From: Asanoa hainanensis
Lineage (GTDB): Bacteria; Actinomycetota; Actinomycetes; Mycobacteriales; Micromonosporaceae
Assembly: GCF_900188485.1 (NCBI RefSeq)
Contig: NZ_FZPH01000012.1
Coordinates: 1 to 64,000, forward strand
Length of the DNA: 64,000 nucleotides
Reading direction: 5' to 3'
The position numbers and the translations under genes are program-made. Positions 38,428 to 47,355 of the stretch are shown here, piece after piece (the first letter of the stretch is position 1; every line of letters starts with the position of its first letter). Below the pieces are notes generated by a model. It searched no databases and was not told the DNA's origin. It worked only from the letters and a program-made list of their open reading frames with translations.

Positions 38428-39285
38428 GCCCGTGAGCGGCGACCGGCTCAGCACCCAGGCGCCGGAGACCAGCAGGACGGCCGCGCCGGCCAGGGCGGCC
38501 CGCGGCCCGGCACCGTGCGGCAGCGCGGCGTGGAAGGCCAGCACGCCGAGCAGGTAGCTGGCCACCGGGTTGGTGACTGACCCCGCGGTCACGGCGGCGG
38601 CCAGCGAGCCGGACGCGAACGCCTGCTGGCCGAGCACCAACGCGCCGACGATCGCGCCGACCAGCGCGTACAAAGGCCAATAACGGATCGTCGCCACGAC
38701 GCCGTGCTCGGCGACGCTCTCCGAGGTCACCTTGAGCAGGACGGCGGCCAGCGCCGAGCAGAGGGCGCCGCCGATGGCGAGCAGCGTCGCGTAGCCGGCC
38801 CTCCAGCGAGCGGCCACGGTGACGAGCAGGCCGGCCAACGCCGCCGTCAGGACCACCGCGAGCAGCACCCGGTCGGGATCCGAGTGCCCACCCGCCGGCA
38901 CCGCGCCACGGACCGACAGGAACAGCGTGAGCGCGCCGACGATGGCGGCCGCGGCCAGCCAGTCACCGGCGCGCGGCCGGCGCCGGGTGCGCCGCGCGCC
39001 GAGCGGCAGCGCGAACAGCAGTTGGGCGGCCAGCAACGGTTGCACGAGCGCGACCGAGCCGAGGTGCAACGCGGCGCCCTGCACGCCCGCGCCGAGCGCG
39101 CCGGCGACCTGGCCGCACAGCCACATCGGCGAGCGGAGCAGCCGGTGGGCCACGCCGAGCAGCGGCAGCGGCCCGCGCCGCGCCGGTCTCGCGTGCGCCA
39201 CCCGCTGGGCCGCGTGTTGCTGCAGCGCCGCCGCGACCGAGAGGAGGACGGCGGCCGACAGGCCGAGCAGCACGACGAGAAGCAT
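38023..39285 (-). CDS. DMT-superfamily transporter with unusual C-terminal run-on
   Basis: The first ~290 residues form nine or ten membrane helices with the DMT/EamA-like pattern (AAALQQHAAQRVAH, GSVALVQPLLAAQLLFALPL, GSVTNPVASYLLGVLAF). The frame then runs on for ~129 hydrophilic residues that lie wholly opposite the GDPD gene and look like antisense sequence (Gly/Arg/His/Pro-rich). ATG 39285 follows GGGAGG by 5 nt. The usual stop near 38420 is missing, so either the protein is truly longer, or the stop was lost by a small change. The substrate is unknown. Confidence 0.7.
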   Translation of the reverse strand: MLLVVLLGLSAAVLLSVAAALQQHAAQRVAHARPARRGPLPLLGVAHRLLRSPMWLCGQVAGALGAGVQGAALHLGSVALVQPLLAAQLLFALPLGARRTRRRPRAGDWLAAAAIVGALTLFLSVRGAVPAGGHSDPDRVLLAVVLTAALAGLLVTVAARWRAGYATLLAIGGALCSALAAVLLKVTSESVAEHGVVATIRYWPLYALVGAIVGALVLGQQAFASGSLAAAVTAGSVTNPVASYLLGVLAFHAALPHGAGPRAALAGAAVLLVSGAWVLSRSPLTGSGGQLDVGPPRRADGGQHGQVLADHAGHADPPGPRQRVRRVHRPGQHGVGGPAQFLDDRLGQQPQPDRHAVHPAAAQPGAQAGQLQRVARGQDPPHVRLTGERVEHRPLLGAHRHRYARRVPPQRLGDQRCDRE

Positions 39286-39399
39286 CCGCACCTCCCGCCG
39301 CGAACGATCTCACAGCCCGGGCGACAGCCGGCCGCGCTGCGCCGATCGGTCATCCGAAGTTCATCCACGCCCGCGTGACGCCGTCGGGCCGACCAACGC

Positions 39400-39972
39400 T
39401 TGATCAACAGAGCGTCCGGGGTACGCCCGGCGCCCGCACCGGCAGCGCTCGCCGGCTGCGGCGCGGAGGCCGCGAGCGGCGGTTCGTGGGTGTCGGCCCC
39501 GCCGTCGGACGCACCACCCGAGCCGACCGCGCCGACGCGACTGGCGAAGATCAGCTCCGCGTGCAAGATCCTGCCGGCCAGCGCGGTGGTGCAGGTCCTC
39601 GGCTCGTCCTCCGGCACGAAGTTGAAGGCGCGCGAACTTCCGGTCGACAAGTCGGACGGCGAGGTCGCCTACACATGCGCGTACGGGAAGGACGGGCAGG
39701 AGCCGTTCGCGTTGACCGTCTCGACCCGCCCGGACAAGGCCGCCGCGGCGCGCACGACGATCGACAACATCGCCGCGGCCAGTGGCGCCGAGACAACTCC
39801 CGTCGACGGCGTCGGCGAGGCGGGCGTCGGCTACGTCTCGGACTCCATCCGGATCGTGGTGGTCACGCTCCCGTACGAGGACGACCTGCGCCTGGTCCTG
39901 TTCGCCGCCCCGGAGATCGTGCCGCAGGACAAGCTGGTCGAGGTGGTCGAACAGGTCGTGGAAAAGGTCTGA
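39400..39972 (+). CDS. Possible lipoprotein, DUF3558-like
   Basis: A 190-residue protein with a lipobox-like ALAGCG near residue 20, but the region before it (PAPAPAALAG) is short and poorly hydrophobic. After a Pro/Ser linker comes ISSACKILPASAVVQVLG, similar to the DPC-LL--AEV start of DUF3558 lipoproteins, and Cys residues at ~55 and ~93. TTG start with no clear ribosome site; the 5' end may be wrong or damaged. It converges on the next gene with a 2-nt gap. Confidence 0.55.
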   Translation: MINRASGVRPAPAPAALAGCGAEAASGGSWVSAPPSDAPPEPTAPTRLAKISSACKILPASAVVQVLGSSSGTKLKARELPVDKSDGEVAYTCAYGKDGQEPFALTVSTRPDKAAAARTTIDNIAAASGAETTPVDGVGEAGVGYVSDSIRIVVVTLPYEDDLRLVLFAAPEIVPQDKLVEVVEQVVEKV

Positions 39973-39974
39973 GC

Positions 39975-40346
39975 TCAGCCCACCGCGTCGGCGTAGTCGC
40001 CGTGCAGGCCGGTCGCCTCGTCACCCTGCGGGTCGTAGACGACGAGGCCGTGCTTCTCGGCGAGCTGGAGCACGAGGTCCACGGCGTCGTCGCCGACGGG
40101 GGAGTGGACGATCGACATCGCCACGTGGTCGACGCCGACCACCAGTGGGGTGGTCACCCAGGGCGAGTCACCGTCGTACGCCGGATCGTCGCTGAAACCC
40201 TCCCGCAGATCCTCGTAGAAGGCCGCGACCCGGGGGTCGGGGTCGCCTTCGACGCGCGGCCGGCCGACGGACCGATCCGCCATCGCCCGCACGTCGTCCA
40301 GGTTCGCCGCGGTCCCAGCTGCCAGCACTACCAGATCGAAGCTCAC
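39975..40346 (-). CDS. Unknown acidic cytosolic protein
   Basis: About 123 residues, acidic, with no signal peptide or membrane helix (SFDLVVLAAG, VAAFYEDLREGFSDDPAY, DAVDLVLQLAEKHGLVVYDPQ). The pattern recalls small immunity-type or contact-dependent helper proteins but gives no firm match. GTG 40346 (AAGGGA 10 nt upstream) and GTG 40352 (4 nt) are both possible. Confidence 0.65.
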   Translation of the reverse strand: MSFDLVVLAAGTAANLDDVRAMADRSVGRPRVEGDPDPRVAAFYEDLREGFSDDPAYDGDSPWVTTPLVVGVDHVAMSIVHSPVGDDAVDLVLQLAEKHGLVVYDPQGDEATGLHGDYADAVG

Positions 40347-40459
40347 AGCCACATGATCCCTTAGTCCCCGGACGAGCGGACCAGTGGGATCGGTGCGGTC
40401 TGCCGACCGGGGTCGGCTGAACGGACGACGGGACCGCGGCGCGATCGGGACGCCAGGTG

Positions 40460-40645
40460 TCAAAAGAACCGGCGACGGCGCTTGCGTCCGCTGCCGAGCA
40501 GGTCGGCGACCTGCCGCATGCTCCTGGTCAGGCCACTGGACCCACGGCGGGCCTCGACGACCTGGGTGACCTTGCGAATCCCGGCGGCGGCCAGCGGCAA
40601 CGCGACCGCCAGGACGGCCCAGCGCCGGACTGCGGTGGCGAGCAT
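40460..40645 (-). CDS. Small single-helix membrane protein
   Basis: A 61-residue protein with one membrane helix (WAVLAVALPLAAAGI, ~9-23) and a very basic end (GSGRKRRRRFF). A strong GGAGAGG site lies 9 nt before ATG 40645, which argues that it is real. It is divergent from the iron-box promoter of the ABC pair. Function unknown. Confidence 0.65.
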   Translation of the reverse strand: MLATAVRRWAVLAVALPLAAAGIRKVTQVVEARRGSSGLTRSMRQVADLLGSGRKRRRRFF

Positions 40646-40717
40646 GTGTGATTCCTCTCCTCGACGAACGACCCCTCCTGAATACCCCGGGTACGGGCGA
40701 TCACGCGCGGATTCGGC

Positions 40718-40755
40718 TTGACGGTGGACCCGGCTCGCGAGTTAGCCTCTCCTAA
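40718..40755 (+). promoter_or_regulatory. Promoter with IdeR/DmdR-type iron box for the ABC pair
   Basis: TTGACG (-35, 40718-40723) and TAGCCT (-10, 40743-40748, 19-nt spacer) precede the ABC genes. On the minus strand 40755-40737 reads TTAGGAGAGGCTAACTCGC, which matches 13 of 19 positions of the iron box TTAGGTTAGGCTAACCTAA, including all of AGGCTAAC. The box covers the -10, the usual place for iron-dependent repression. Confidence 0.6.
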
Positions 40756-40775
40756 CTTGTCGTAGGTGGGGTGGG

Positions 40776-42446
40776 ATGGCAGAGGCGGAGCCGACCCGCC
40801 GGCTGATTGGTGAGATGTTTCGGCGCCAGCGCCGCGGTGTCGCGCTGACGGCCGGCTTCTGGTCGTTGCATCAGGTGTGTGAGGCGCTCGTACCCGTGGC
40901 CATCGGTCTGGTCATCGACCAGGCGGTCGGCACCGGCTCGACGTGGGCGATGGTCTGGTCGGTCCTCGGTGTCTTCGCGTTGTTCACCGCGCTCACCATG
41001 GGCTGGCGCACCGGGCTCTGGTTCCTCTCGAAGGCCGAGCTCGAAGAGGCGCACCTCCTGCGCCTGCAGGTGGTCCGGCGGGTGGTCACCGGGCGCGGGA
41101 TCAGCACCGACCGGCAGACCGGCGAGCTGTTGTCGATCGCGACCTCCGACACCCAGAACGCCGCCGAGCTGCTGGAGATCGGCAGCCGGGTGGTGTCCGC
41201 GTCGCTCGGGCTCGTGGTCTCGACCGTCGTGCTGTTGCGGATCGACCGGTCGCTCGGCATCGGGTTGGTCGTCGGCATCCCGATCCTGGTGCTCGCCCTC
41301 AACGCGCTCGGGCCGGTGGTCGAACGGCACACCTCCGCGCAGCAGGAGTCGCTCGGCCAGGCCGCCGGCACCGCCTCGGACCTGCTCACCGGGCTGCGCC
41401 CGCTGCGCGGGTTCGGCGGCGTCGACGAGGCCGCGCGCCGCTACCGCACCGCGAGCCGCACCTCGTTGCGGGCCAACGTCGGTGCGATCAAGGCGGGCTC
41501 CGCGTTCGTCAGCGTCTCCACCTTCACCACCGGCCTGCTGATCGCCGTGGTCTCGGCGCTGTCCGGCTGGTTCGCGCTGCGCGGCCGGATCACCATCGGC
41601 GAGCTCATCACCATCGTCGGGCTGGCCGCGTTCCTCACCGACCCGGTGCTCAACCTCGCGCACTGCGTCTTCCAGCTGGCCACTTCCAGGGCCAGCGCCG
41701 CCCGGGTCGCCGAGGTCCTCGCGGCACCCGAGCGGGCCGCGTCCGGCGACGCACAAGCCCAAGCCGGCGCGGTGGTGCTGGACCAGGTGCACACCCCGGG
41801 CCTCGACGGCCTCACCCTGACAGTCGAGCCGGGCGAGCTGGTCGGGGTCGTCACCACCGAGATAGCCGCCGCGGACGCCGTCACCGACCTGCTCGCCGGC
41901 GCGCGGGTGCCCGAGCAGGGGACCGTGACGCTGGCCGGCACCCCGCTGGCCGAGATCGACATCGCCGACCTGCGCCGGGCCATGTTGGTCGAGCCGCACG
42001 CGGTCGACCTGTTCGGCGAGACCCTGCGCGAGGCGCTGCGCACCGACGACGGCCAGGTCGACGACGCCGCCATGACCGGGGCGATGACGGCGGCGGCCAT
42101 GACCGACCTGGGCCAGGAGCTCGACCATGCGTTGCTCGACCACGGTGCCAACCTCTCGGGCGGCCAGCGGCAGCGGGTCGCGGTCGCCCGGGCGCTGCTC
42201 GCGGACCGGCCGGTGACCGTGTTCCGCGACCCGACCACCGCGGTCGACGCGGTCACCGAGCACGCGATCGCCGACGGCCTGCGGCGGCAGCGGGTCGGAC
42301 GGTCCACTGTGCTCGTCACCACCAGCGCGCCGCTGCTCGACCGCTGCGACCGCGTCGTCTTCGTCGACGGCGGCCGGGTCGCCGCCACGGGAGGCCATCG
42401 AACCCTGCTCGACCTGCCCGCGTACGCGGACGTGGTGCTCCGATGA
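40776..42446 (+). CDS. ABC transporter half, degenerate ATPase subunit
   Basis: A 556-residue half-transporter: six membrane helices (~1-320) then an ATPase domain. The Walker A loop is lost (GVVTTEIAAADA in place of GxxGxGKS/T, ~355), and Walker B has Pro for the catalytic Glu (VFRDPTTAVD, ~480). The signature LSGGQRQR (~460) is intact. This is the non-catalytic side of an asymmetric heterodimer with the next gene. Iron-box promoter; ATGA overlap with its partner. Confidence 0.87.
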   Translation: MAEAEPTRRLIGEMFRRQRRGVALTAGFWSLHQVCEALVPVAIGLVIDQAVGTGSTWAMVWSVLGVFALFTALTMGWRTGLWFLSKAELEEAHLLRLQVVRRVVTGRGISTDRQTGELLSIATSDTQNAAELLEIGSRVVSASLGLVVSTVVLLRIDRSLGIGLVVGIPILVLALNALGPVVERHTSAQQESLGQAAGTASDLLTGLRPLRGFGGVDEAARRYRTASRTSLRANVGAIKAGSAFVSVSTFTTGLLIAVVSALSGWFALRGRITIGELITIVGLAAFLTDPVLNLAHCVFQLATSRASAARVAEVLAAPERAASGDAQAQAGAVVLDQVHTPGLDGLTLTVEPGELVGVVTTEIAAADAVTDLLAGARVPEQGTVTLAGTPLAEIDIADLRRAMLVEPHAVDLFGETLREALRTDDGQVDDAAMTGAMTAAAMTDLGQELDHALLDHGANLSGGQRQRVAVARALLADRPVTVFRDPTTAVDAVTEHAIADGLRRQRVGRSTVLVTTSAPLLDRCDRVVFVDGGRVAATGGHRTLLDLPAYADVVLR

Positions 42447-44188
42447 CCGCCGCCATCCTGCCCGTCGCGACCGGGCGCGCCACGGCCGCCGCGTTCTGGC
42501 GCAAGCTGCGCCGCTATCCGCTGCTCGGGCTGGCCTCCGTGCTGGTGTCGGCGGCGGCCAGCGGATCCGCGGTCATGGTGCCGATCTTGCTCGGCCGGCT
42601 TGTCGACCTCGTCGCCGACCGGGGCAGCACCGGTGACCTGCTGGGCATCGCCGCCTGGACGCTGGCCGCCGGCCTGTCCGCCGCCGTGCTCACCGGCACC
42701 GCCCGCTGGCTCGTCGCCGAGTGGGGCGTACGCGCCTGCGCCGACCTCCGCGAGGAGGTGCTCGACCACGCGCTGCGGATGGACGCGGCCCGGCTGGAGG
42801 CCGCCGGCTCGGGCGACGTCGCCTCCCGGGTCACCGACGACGTGGAGCAGGTCACCGACGCGACCCAGCTCGCCGCGGACGTGTTCGGCGCCATGGTCAC
42901 GGTCGCCATCACGTTCGCCGGGTTCGCCACCCTGGACTGGCGGATCGCGCTGGCGTTCCTGGTCGTCTTCCCCGTGTACGCGGTCAGCCTGCGCCGCTTC
43001 CTGCCCCAGGCCGAGGCCCGCTACGCCGCCGAACGCCGGGCGGTCGCGGTGCGCACCCAGAGCCTGCTGTCCACATTCCACGGTGCCCGCACGGTGCACG
43101 CGTACGGGATGGAGGACCGCCAGGGCGCCCGCGTCGAGCAGGCCTCCCGGGGTGCGGTCGTCGCGCGGCTGAAGGCCGTACGCGGGTTCCTCTGGTTCGC
43201 CAACGTGATGAACTACGCCGAGGCGATCGGCCTGACCGCGGTGCTGCTCGCCGGGTTCCTGCTGGTGCGCGCCGACGCCAGCACGGTCGGCGAGGTGACC
43301 GCCGCGGCCCTGCTGTTCCACCGGCTGTTCGGGCCGCTCGGCATGCTGCTGGTCACCTTCAACGACGTCCAGTCTGCGGGCGCCGCGCTGGCCCGGCTGG
43401 TCGGCGTCGCCGACCTCGAACCGCCCGCCCGGCGCGGCGGCGACCGACCCACGACGCGGCCGGCCACCAGCGTGGTCGCGACGGCGGTCCGGCACCACTA
43501 CCTCGACGGCCCGACCGTGCTGCACGACGTGTCGGTCGAGATCCCGGCCGGGCAGTCGCTGGCCGTGGTCGGCGAGAGTGGGGCCGGCAAGACCACCCTG
43601 GCGGCGATCCTCGGCGGGGTCTTCCCGGCCACCGGCGGCGAGGTGCTGCTCGGCGGCCGGTCCGTCAAGGACCTCGCGCCCGACGAGCTCCGCCGGGTCG
43701 TCGGCGTGGTCACCCAGGAGGTGCACGTGTTCGCCGGCACCCTCGCCGACGACCTGCGCCTGGCCGTGCCGGACGCGACCGACCAGGACCTGCACGCCGC
43801 GCTGAAGCTGGCCGGCGCCGACGAGTGGGTGGCCGCGCTGCCCGACGGCCTGGCCACCCGCGTCGGCGACGGCGAGCATCCGCTGACCGCCAGCCAGGCG
43901 CAGCAGCTCGCGCTGGCCCGGATCGCGCTGGTCGACCCGCCGGTGGTCATCCTCGACGAGGCCAGCGCCGAGGCCGGCAGCGCCGGTGCCCGGCAGCTCG
44001 ACCAGGCCAGCGCGGCCCTGCTGGCCGACCGCACCGCGATCGTCGTGGCGCACCGGCTCACCCAGGCCCAGACCTGCGACCGGATCGCCGTCATGGCGCA
44101 CGGCCGCATCGTGGAGCTCGGCACGCCGGCGGACCTGATCGCGGCCGGTGGCGCGTACGCCACCCTCTGGGCGGCGTGGAGCCGCTGA
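42443..44188 (+). CDS. ABC transporter half, catalytic subunit
   Basis: A 581-residue half-transporter with six helices (~20-310) and an ATPase domain that keeps Walker A GESGAGKTTL (~376) and Walker B VVILDEAS (~502), but whose signature is LTASQ (~479) in place of LSGGQ. Paired with the first half, Walker A/B here plus LSGGQ there make one good ATP site, and the other site is dead. Iron control and the nearby Fec genes suggest siderophore transport; IrtAB- and YbtPQ-type pairs import, so direction is open. Confidence 0.88.
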   Translation: MTAAILPVATGRATAAAFWRKLRRYPLLGLASVLVSAAASGSAVMVPILLGRLVDLVADRGSTGDLLGIAAWTLAAGLSAAVLTGTARWLVAEWGVRACADLREEVLDHALRMDAARLEAAGSGDVASRVTDDVEQVTDATQLAADVFGAMVTVAITFAGFATLDWRIALAFLVVFPVYAVSLRRFLPQAEARYAAERRAVAVRTQSLLSTFHGARTVHAYGMEDRQGARVEQASRGAVVARLKAVRGFLWFANVMNYAEAIGLTAVLLAGFLLVRADASTVGEVTAAALLFHRLFGPLGMLLVTFNDVQSAGAALARLVGVADLEPPARRGGDRPTTRPATSVVATAVRHHYLDGPTVLHDVSVEIPAGQSLAVVGESGAGKTTLAAILGGVFPATGGEVLLGGRSVKDLAPDELRRVVGVVTQEVHVFAGTLADDLRLAVPDATDQDLHAALKLAGADEWVAALPDGLATRVGDGEHPLTASQAQQLALARIALVDPPVVILDEASAEAGSAGARQLDQASAALLADRTAIVVAHRLTQAQTCDRIAVMAHGRIVELGTPADLIAAGGAYATLWAAWSR

Positions 44189-44193
44189 GCCTC

Positions 44194-44529
44194 ATGTCGA
44201 CCTGGGACGTCATCTGGCGCGTCGTGGTGCCGATCGTGTTGGTGGCCGCGATGGCCGGCACCGTGTGGTTCGTCTTCACCGAGCCACCGGACCAGTTCTC
44301 CCGGCCGCGCGGCTGGCAATGGGCCTGGGTGGCGATCTGGCTCGTCACCGCAGGCGATGCGGCGTTCGGTGACAGCCGCTGGTGGTTCGAGCGCACCTGG
44401 AAGGCGTGTGTCGCCGTCCTGGTGGCGGTGGCCGTCGTGGTGGCGGTCTGGCGCCACCTCCGCTGGCGAGCTACGCGGGCACGATCATCGGTGTCCCCGC
44501 CACCGGATCCGGCACGACCAGACAGCTGA
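44194..44529 (+). CDS. Small three-helix membrane protein
   Basis: A 111-residue protein with helices at ~8-28, ~42-56 and ~70-88, and a polar tail. It starts 5 nt after the ABC pair, so it is likely in the same iron-regulated transcript. Its last 59 nt overlap the convergent fecE-like gene. No known family is recognised. Confidence 0.6.
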   Translation: MSTWDVIWRVVVPIVLVAAMAGTVWFVFTEPPDQFSRPRGWQWAWVAIWLVTAGDAAFGDSRWWFERTWKACVAVLVAVAVVVAVWRHLRWRATRARSSVSPPPDPARPDS

Positions 44530-45244
44530 GGCCGAAGACCTTCTCGACCAGGTCGGCCGTGACCACCTCGGTCGGCGGGCCTTCGGCCACGATCCGGCCG
44601 TCGGACATGGCGATCAGGTGGTCGACGAAGCGGCAGGCCAGGTTGAGGTCGTGCAGCACCACCACGATGGTCTTGCCCGACTCGGCGTTGAGCTGGCGCA
44701 GCAGGCGCAGCAGCTCGACCTGGTGGTTGATGTCCAGGAACGTGGTCGGCTCGTCGAGCAGCAGCAGGTCCGTCTCCTGGGCCAGCGCCATCGCGACCCA
44801 GACCCGCTGCCGCTGCCCGCCGGACAGCGACCTGATCGGCCGGTCGAGCAGGTCGGCCGTGCCGGTGGCGGCCAGCGCCCGGCTGACCGCGTCGTGGTCG
44901 TTGTCGTTCCACCGCCGGAACCAGCCCTGGTGCGGATAGCGGCCGCGGGACACCAGGTCGGCGACCGTGATGCCGTCGGGCGCGACCGGCGACTGCGGCA
45001 ACAGGCCCAACACCTTGGCGACATCCTGGGTACGCAGCTCGGCCAGCGCCTTCCCGTCCAGGTAGACGGCGCCGCCGCGCGGGGTGAGCAGCCGGGCCAG
45101 CCCACGGAGCAAGGTGGACTTGCCGCAGGCGTTGGCGCCGACGATCGCGGTGACGCGGCCGTCGGGGATGGTCACGTCGAGGCCGCTCACCACGTCGCGG
45201 TCGTCGTACCCGAGGGTCAGCTCTTTGGTGTGCAGTCGGCTCAA
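44471..45244 (-). CDS. Siderophore ABC importer, ATP-binding subunit
   Basis: The 257-residue ATPase of a FecE/FepC type has Walker A GANACGKSTLL (~33-43), Q-loop LLPQSP, signature SLSGGQRQRVW (~134) and Walker B LLLLDEPTTFLD (~154-165), followed by the H of VLHDLN. TTG 45244 overlaps the permease stop (TTGA) with AGGAGCGGGCGG just upstream, so it is coupled. It powers the two permeases upstream. Confidence 0.92.
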   Translation of the reverse strand: MSRLHTKELTLGYDDRDVVSGLDVTIPDGRVTAIVGANACGKSTLLRGLARLLTPRGGAVYLDGKALAELRTQDVAKVLGLLPQSPVAPDGITVADLVSRGRYPHQGWFRRWNDNDHDAVSRALAATGTADLLDRPIRSLSGGQRQRVWVAMALAQETDLLLLDEPTTFLDINHQVELLRLLRQLNAESGKTIVVVLHDLNLACRFVDHLIAMSDGRIVAEGPPTEVVTADLVEKVFGLSCLVVPDPVAGTPMIVPA

Positions 45245-46311
45245 CCGCCCGCTCCTTGCCGGTTCGTGGTGGCCAGCAGCCACAGCAGATAGGGTGCGCC
45301 GACGGCGCCGGTCACGACGCCGGTCGGCAGGGCGACGGGCAGCACGTGCACGGCGATCAGGTCGGCCGCCAGCAGGGTGGCCGCGCCGACCAGCGCGGCG
45401 GCGACGATGCCGCCGGTGGCCGGGCCGAGCAGCCGGTTGGCGATCGGCCCCGCGACCAGGGCGACGAAGACGATCGGGCCGGCCACCGATACCGCCAGGG
45501 CGACCAGCACCAGCGCGGTGCCGAGCAGGGCGGCCCGGCTGAGCTCGGCCCGGGTGCCCAGGGTGCGGGCGGCGTCGTCGCCGAGGTCCAGCGCCCGCAG
45601 CGGGCGTTGCAGCAGCACGGCGACCGGCAGCAGCACCAGCAGGCCCACGAAGAGCAGGCGTAGCTCGGTGTCGCTGGCCTGCCCGACCGATCCGGTCAGC
45701 CAGTGCATCGCCTGCCGGGCCTCGAAAAGCTGGGCGTGGGAGAGCACGAAGCCGATCAGGCCGTCGAAGAAGGCCGCGATGCCGACGCCGATCAGGATGA
45801 ACCGGTAGCCGGTGACGCCGTCCTTCCAGGCCAGCACGTACATCAGCGAGGCCGCGAGGACGGCGCCGCCGAGCGCCAGGCCGCTGACGACGAGGCCGCC
45901 GGTGCCCAGCAGCACGATGGCCACGACCGCGGCGAGCCCGGCGCCGGAGGTGACGCCGACGAAGTCCGGTGAGGCGAGCGGGTTGCGCAGCACCTGCTGG
46001 AAGATGGTGCCCGAGGCGCCCAGCGCGAGCCCGACTCCGAGCCCGGACATGGCGGTCGGCAGCCGGAGCTCGCGGACCACGAAGTCGACGCCGGCGTTGT
46101 CGGACAGGTGCAGCACCGAGGCGATCACGTCGAACGGACCGATCCGGAAGCTGCCGATCATCATGGTGACGACGAAGAGGGCGAACACCAGCACGGCGAG
46201 GGCGGTGAGCACGGTGGTCGCCCGCACGGTCCGGCGCCTTCGGTTGCGCCGGAGGGCGGCGGCCACGTCGACGGTCGGCCTTATGTCCACTTTGGACGCG
46301 GTTGTGGTCAC
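45241..46311 (-). CDS. Siderophore ABC importer permease (FecCD family)
   Basis: A 356-residue protein with about ten helices and the FecCD marks: RELRLPTAMSGLGVGLALGASGTIFQQVLRNPLASPDFVGV and AVSVAGPIVFVALVAGPIANRLLG. The N-terminal ~30 residues are an extra basic cytosolic piece. GTG starts right after the stop of the partner permease. With the next gene it forms the membrane pore. Confidence 0.92.
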   Translation of the reverse strand: MTTTASKVDIRPTVDVAAALRRNRRRRTVRATTVLTALAVLVFALFVVTMMIGSFRIGPFDVIASVLHLSDNAGVDFVVRELRLPTAMSGLGVGLALGASGTIFQQVLRNPLASPDFVGVTSGAGLAAVVAIVLLGTGGLVVSGLALGGAVLAASLMYVLAWKDGVTGYRFILIGVGIAAFFDGLIGFVLSHAQLFEARQAMHWLTGSVGQASDTELRLLFVGLLVLLPVAVLLQRPLRALDLGDDAARTLGTRAELSRAALLGTALVLVALAVSVAGPIVFVALVAGPIANRLLGPATGGIVAAALVGAATLLAADLIAVHVLPVALPTGVVTGAVGAPYLLWLLATTNRQGAGG

Positions 46312-47355
46312 TCAGACCTCCGACAGCCGGGCGTAGCGCACGATCGCGACGAACGCCGGTGCGCAGACGACGCCGAGGACCACGCCGACCTGCACCTCGT
46401 CCGGTTGGGCGACGATCCGGCCGAGCACGTCGGCCAGCAGCAGCATGATCGGGGCGAGCAGCATCGAGTACGGCAGGATCCAGCGGTAGTCCGGACCGCA
46501 GATGAACCGGGCGACGTGCGGCACGACGAGCCCGACGAAGACGATCGGCCCGCAGGCGGCGGTGGCGGCGCCGGCGAGCACCGCGACGACGGCGAACGCC
46601 GCGACCCGGGTGCGCCCGACATTCTGGCCGAGGCCCCGGGCCAGGTCCTCCCCGAGCGCCAGCCCGTTGAGCGCCCGGCCGAAGCCGAGCGCGGCGACCA
46701 GGCCGACGAGCAGGAACGGTGCGACACCGGTCAGGATCGGCGCGTACCGGCCGGCCAGTGACCCGACCTGCCAGAACCGCAGCTCGTTGAGAGCATCCAC
46801 ATTGGTCATGATGATGCCGCTGGTGACCGAGGCCAGCCCGGCGGTGACGGCGGCGCCGGCCAGGGCCAGCTTGACCGGGGTGGCGCCCTCGCGGCCCAGC
46901 GAGGCGATCGCGTAGACCAGGAACAGCGCGGCGATCGCGCCGGCGAAGGCGAACCAGACGTAGGCGCCGACGCCGCGCACGCCGAGCACGGTGATCGCGA
47001 AGACCACGAAGGCGGCGGCGCCGGAGTTGATGCCCATGATGCCGGTGTCCGCGAGCGGGTTGCGGGTCACGCCCTGCAGGATCGCCCCGGCCACGCCGAG
47101 CGCGGCGCCGACCAGGATGCCCAGCAGGGTGCGGGGCACCCGCAGCTCCAGGGTGATGGTGCTGGCGATCGAGCCGTCGTCGCCCAGGTTGCCCAGCGAG
47201 CGCAGCACGTCGGCCAGGCCGATGTCGCGCGAGCCCTGCGTGACGCTCAGGAACGCGACGGCGGCGAGCACCGCGCACAGCGCGACGAGCCCCGGCCCGA
47301 GGGCGGAGGCTCGTCGCGCGACGCGCGTGGTCGCCGGTCGGCTAACCACCGACAT
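46312..47355 (-). CDS. Siderophore ABC importer permease (FecCD family)
   Basis: A 347-residue permease, partner of the previous one: LRVPRTLLGILVGAALGVAGAILQGVTRNPLADTGIMGI and CGPIVFVGLVVPHVARFICGPDYR. About nine helices. ATG 47355 lies inside the 3' end of the binding-protein gene (14-nt overlap), so expression is tied to it. Confidence 0.93.
   Translation of the reverse strand: MSVVSRPATTRVARRASALGPGLVALCAVLAAVAFLSVTQGSRDIGLADVLRSLGNLGDDGSIASTITLELRVPRTLLGILVGAALGVAGAILQGVTRNPLADTGIMGINSGAAAFVVFAITVLGVRGVGAYVWFAFAGAIAALFLVYAIASLGREGATPVKLALAGAAVTAGLASVTSGIIMTNVDALNELRFWQVGSLAGRYAPILTGVAPFLLVGLVAALGFGRALNGLALGEDLARGLGQNVGRTRVAAFAVVAVLAGAATAACGPIVFVGLVVPHVARFICGPDYRWILPYSMLLAPIMLLLADVLGRIVAQPDEVQVGVVLGVVCAPAFVAIVRYARLSEV

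Noticed and set aside
44471-47278. One very long minus-strand frame through the importer genes
   Set aside because: It is an accidental open frame. The true genes are three separate proteins with their own starts and family ends.
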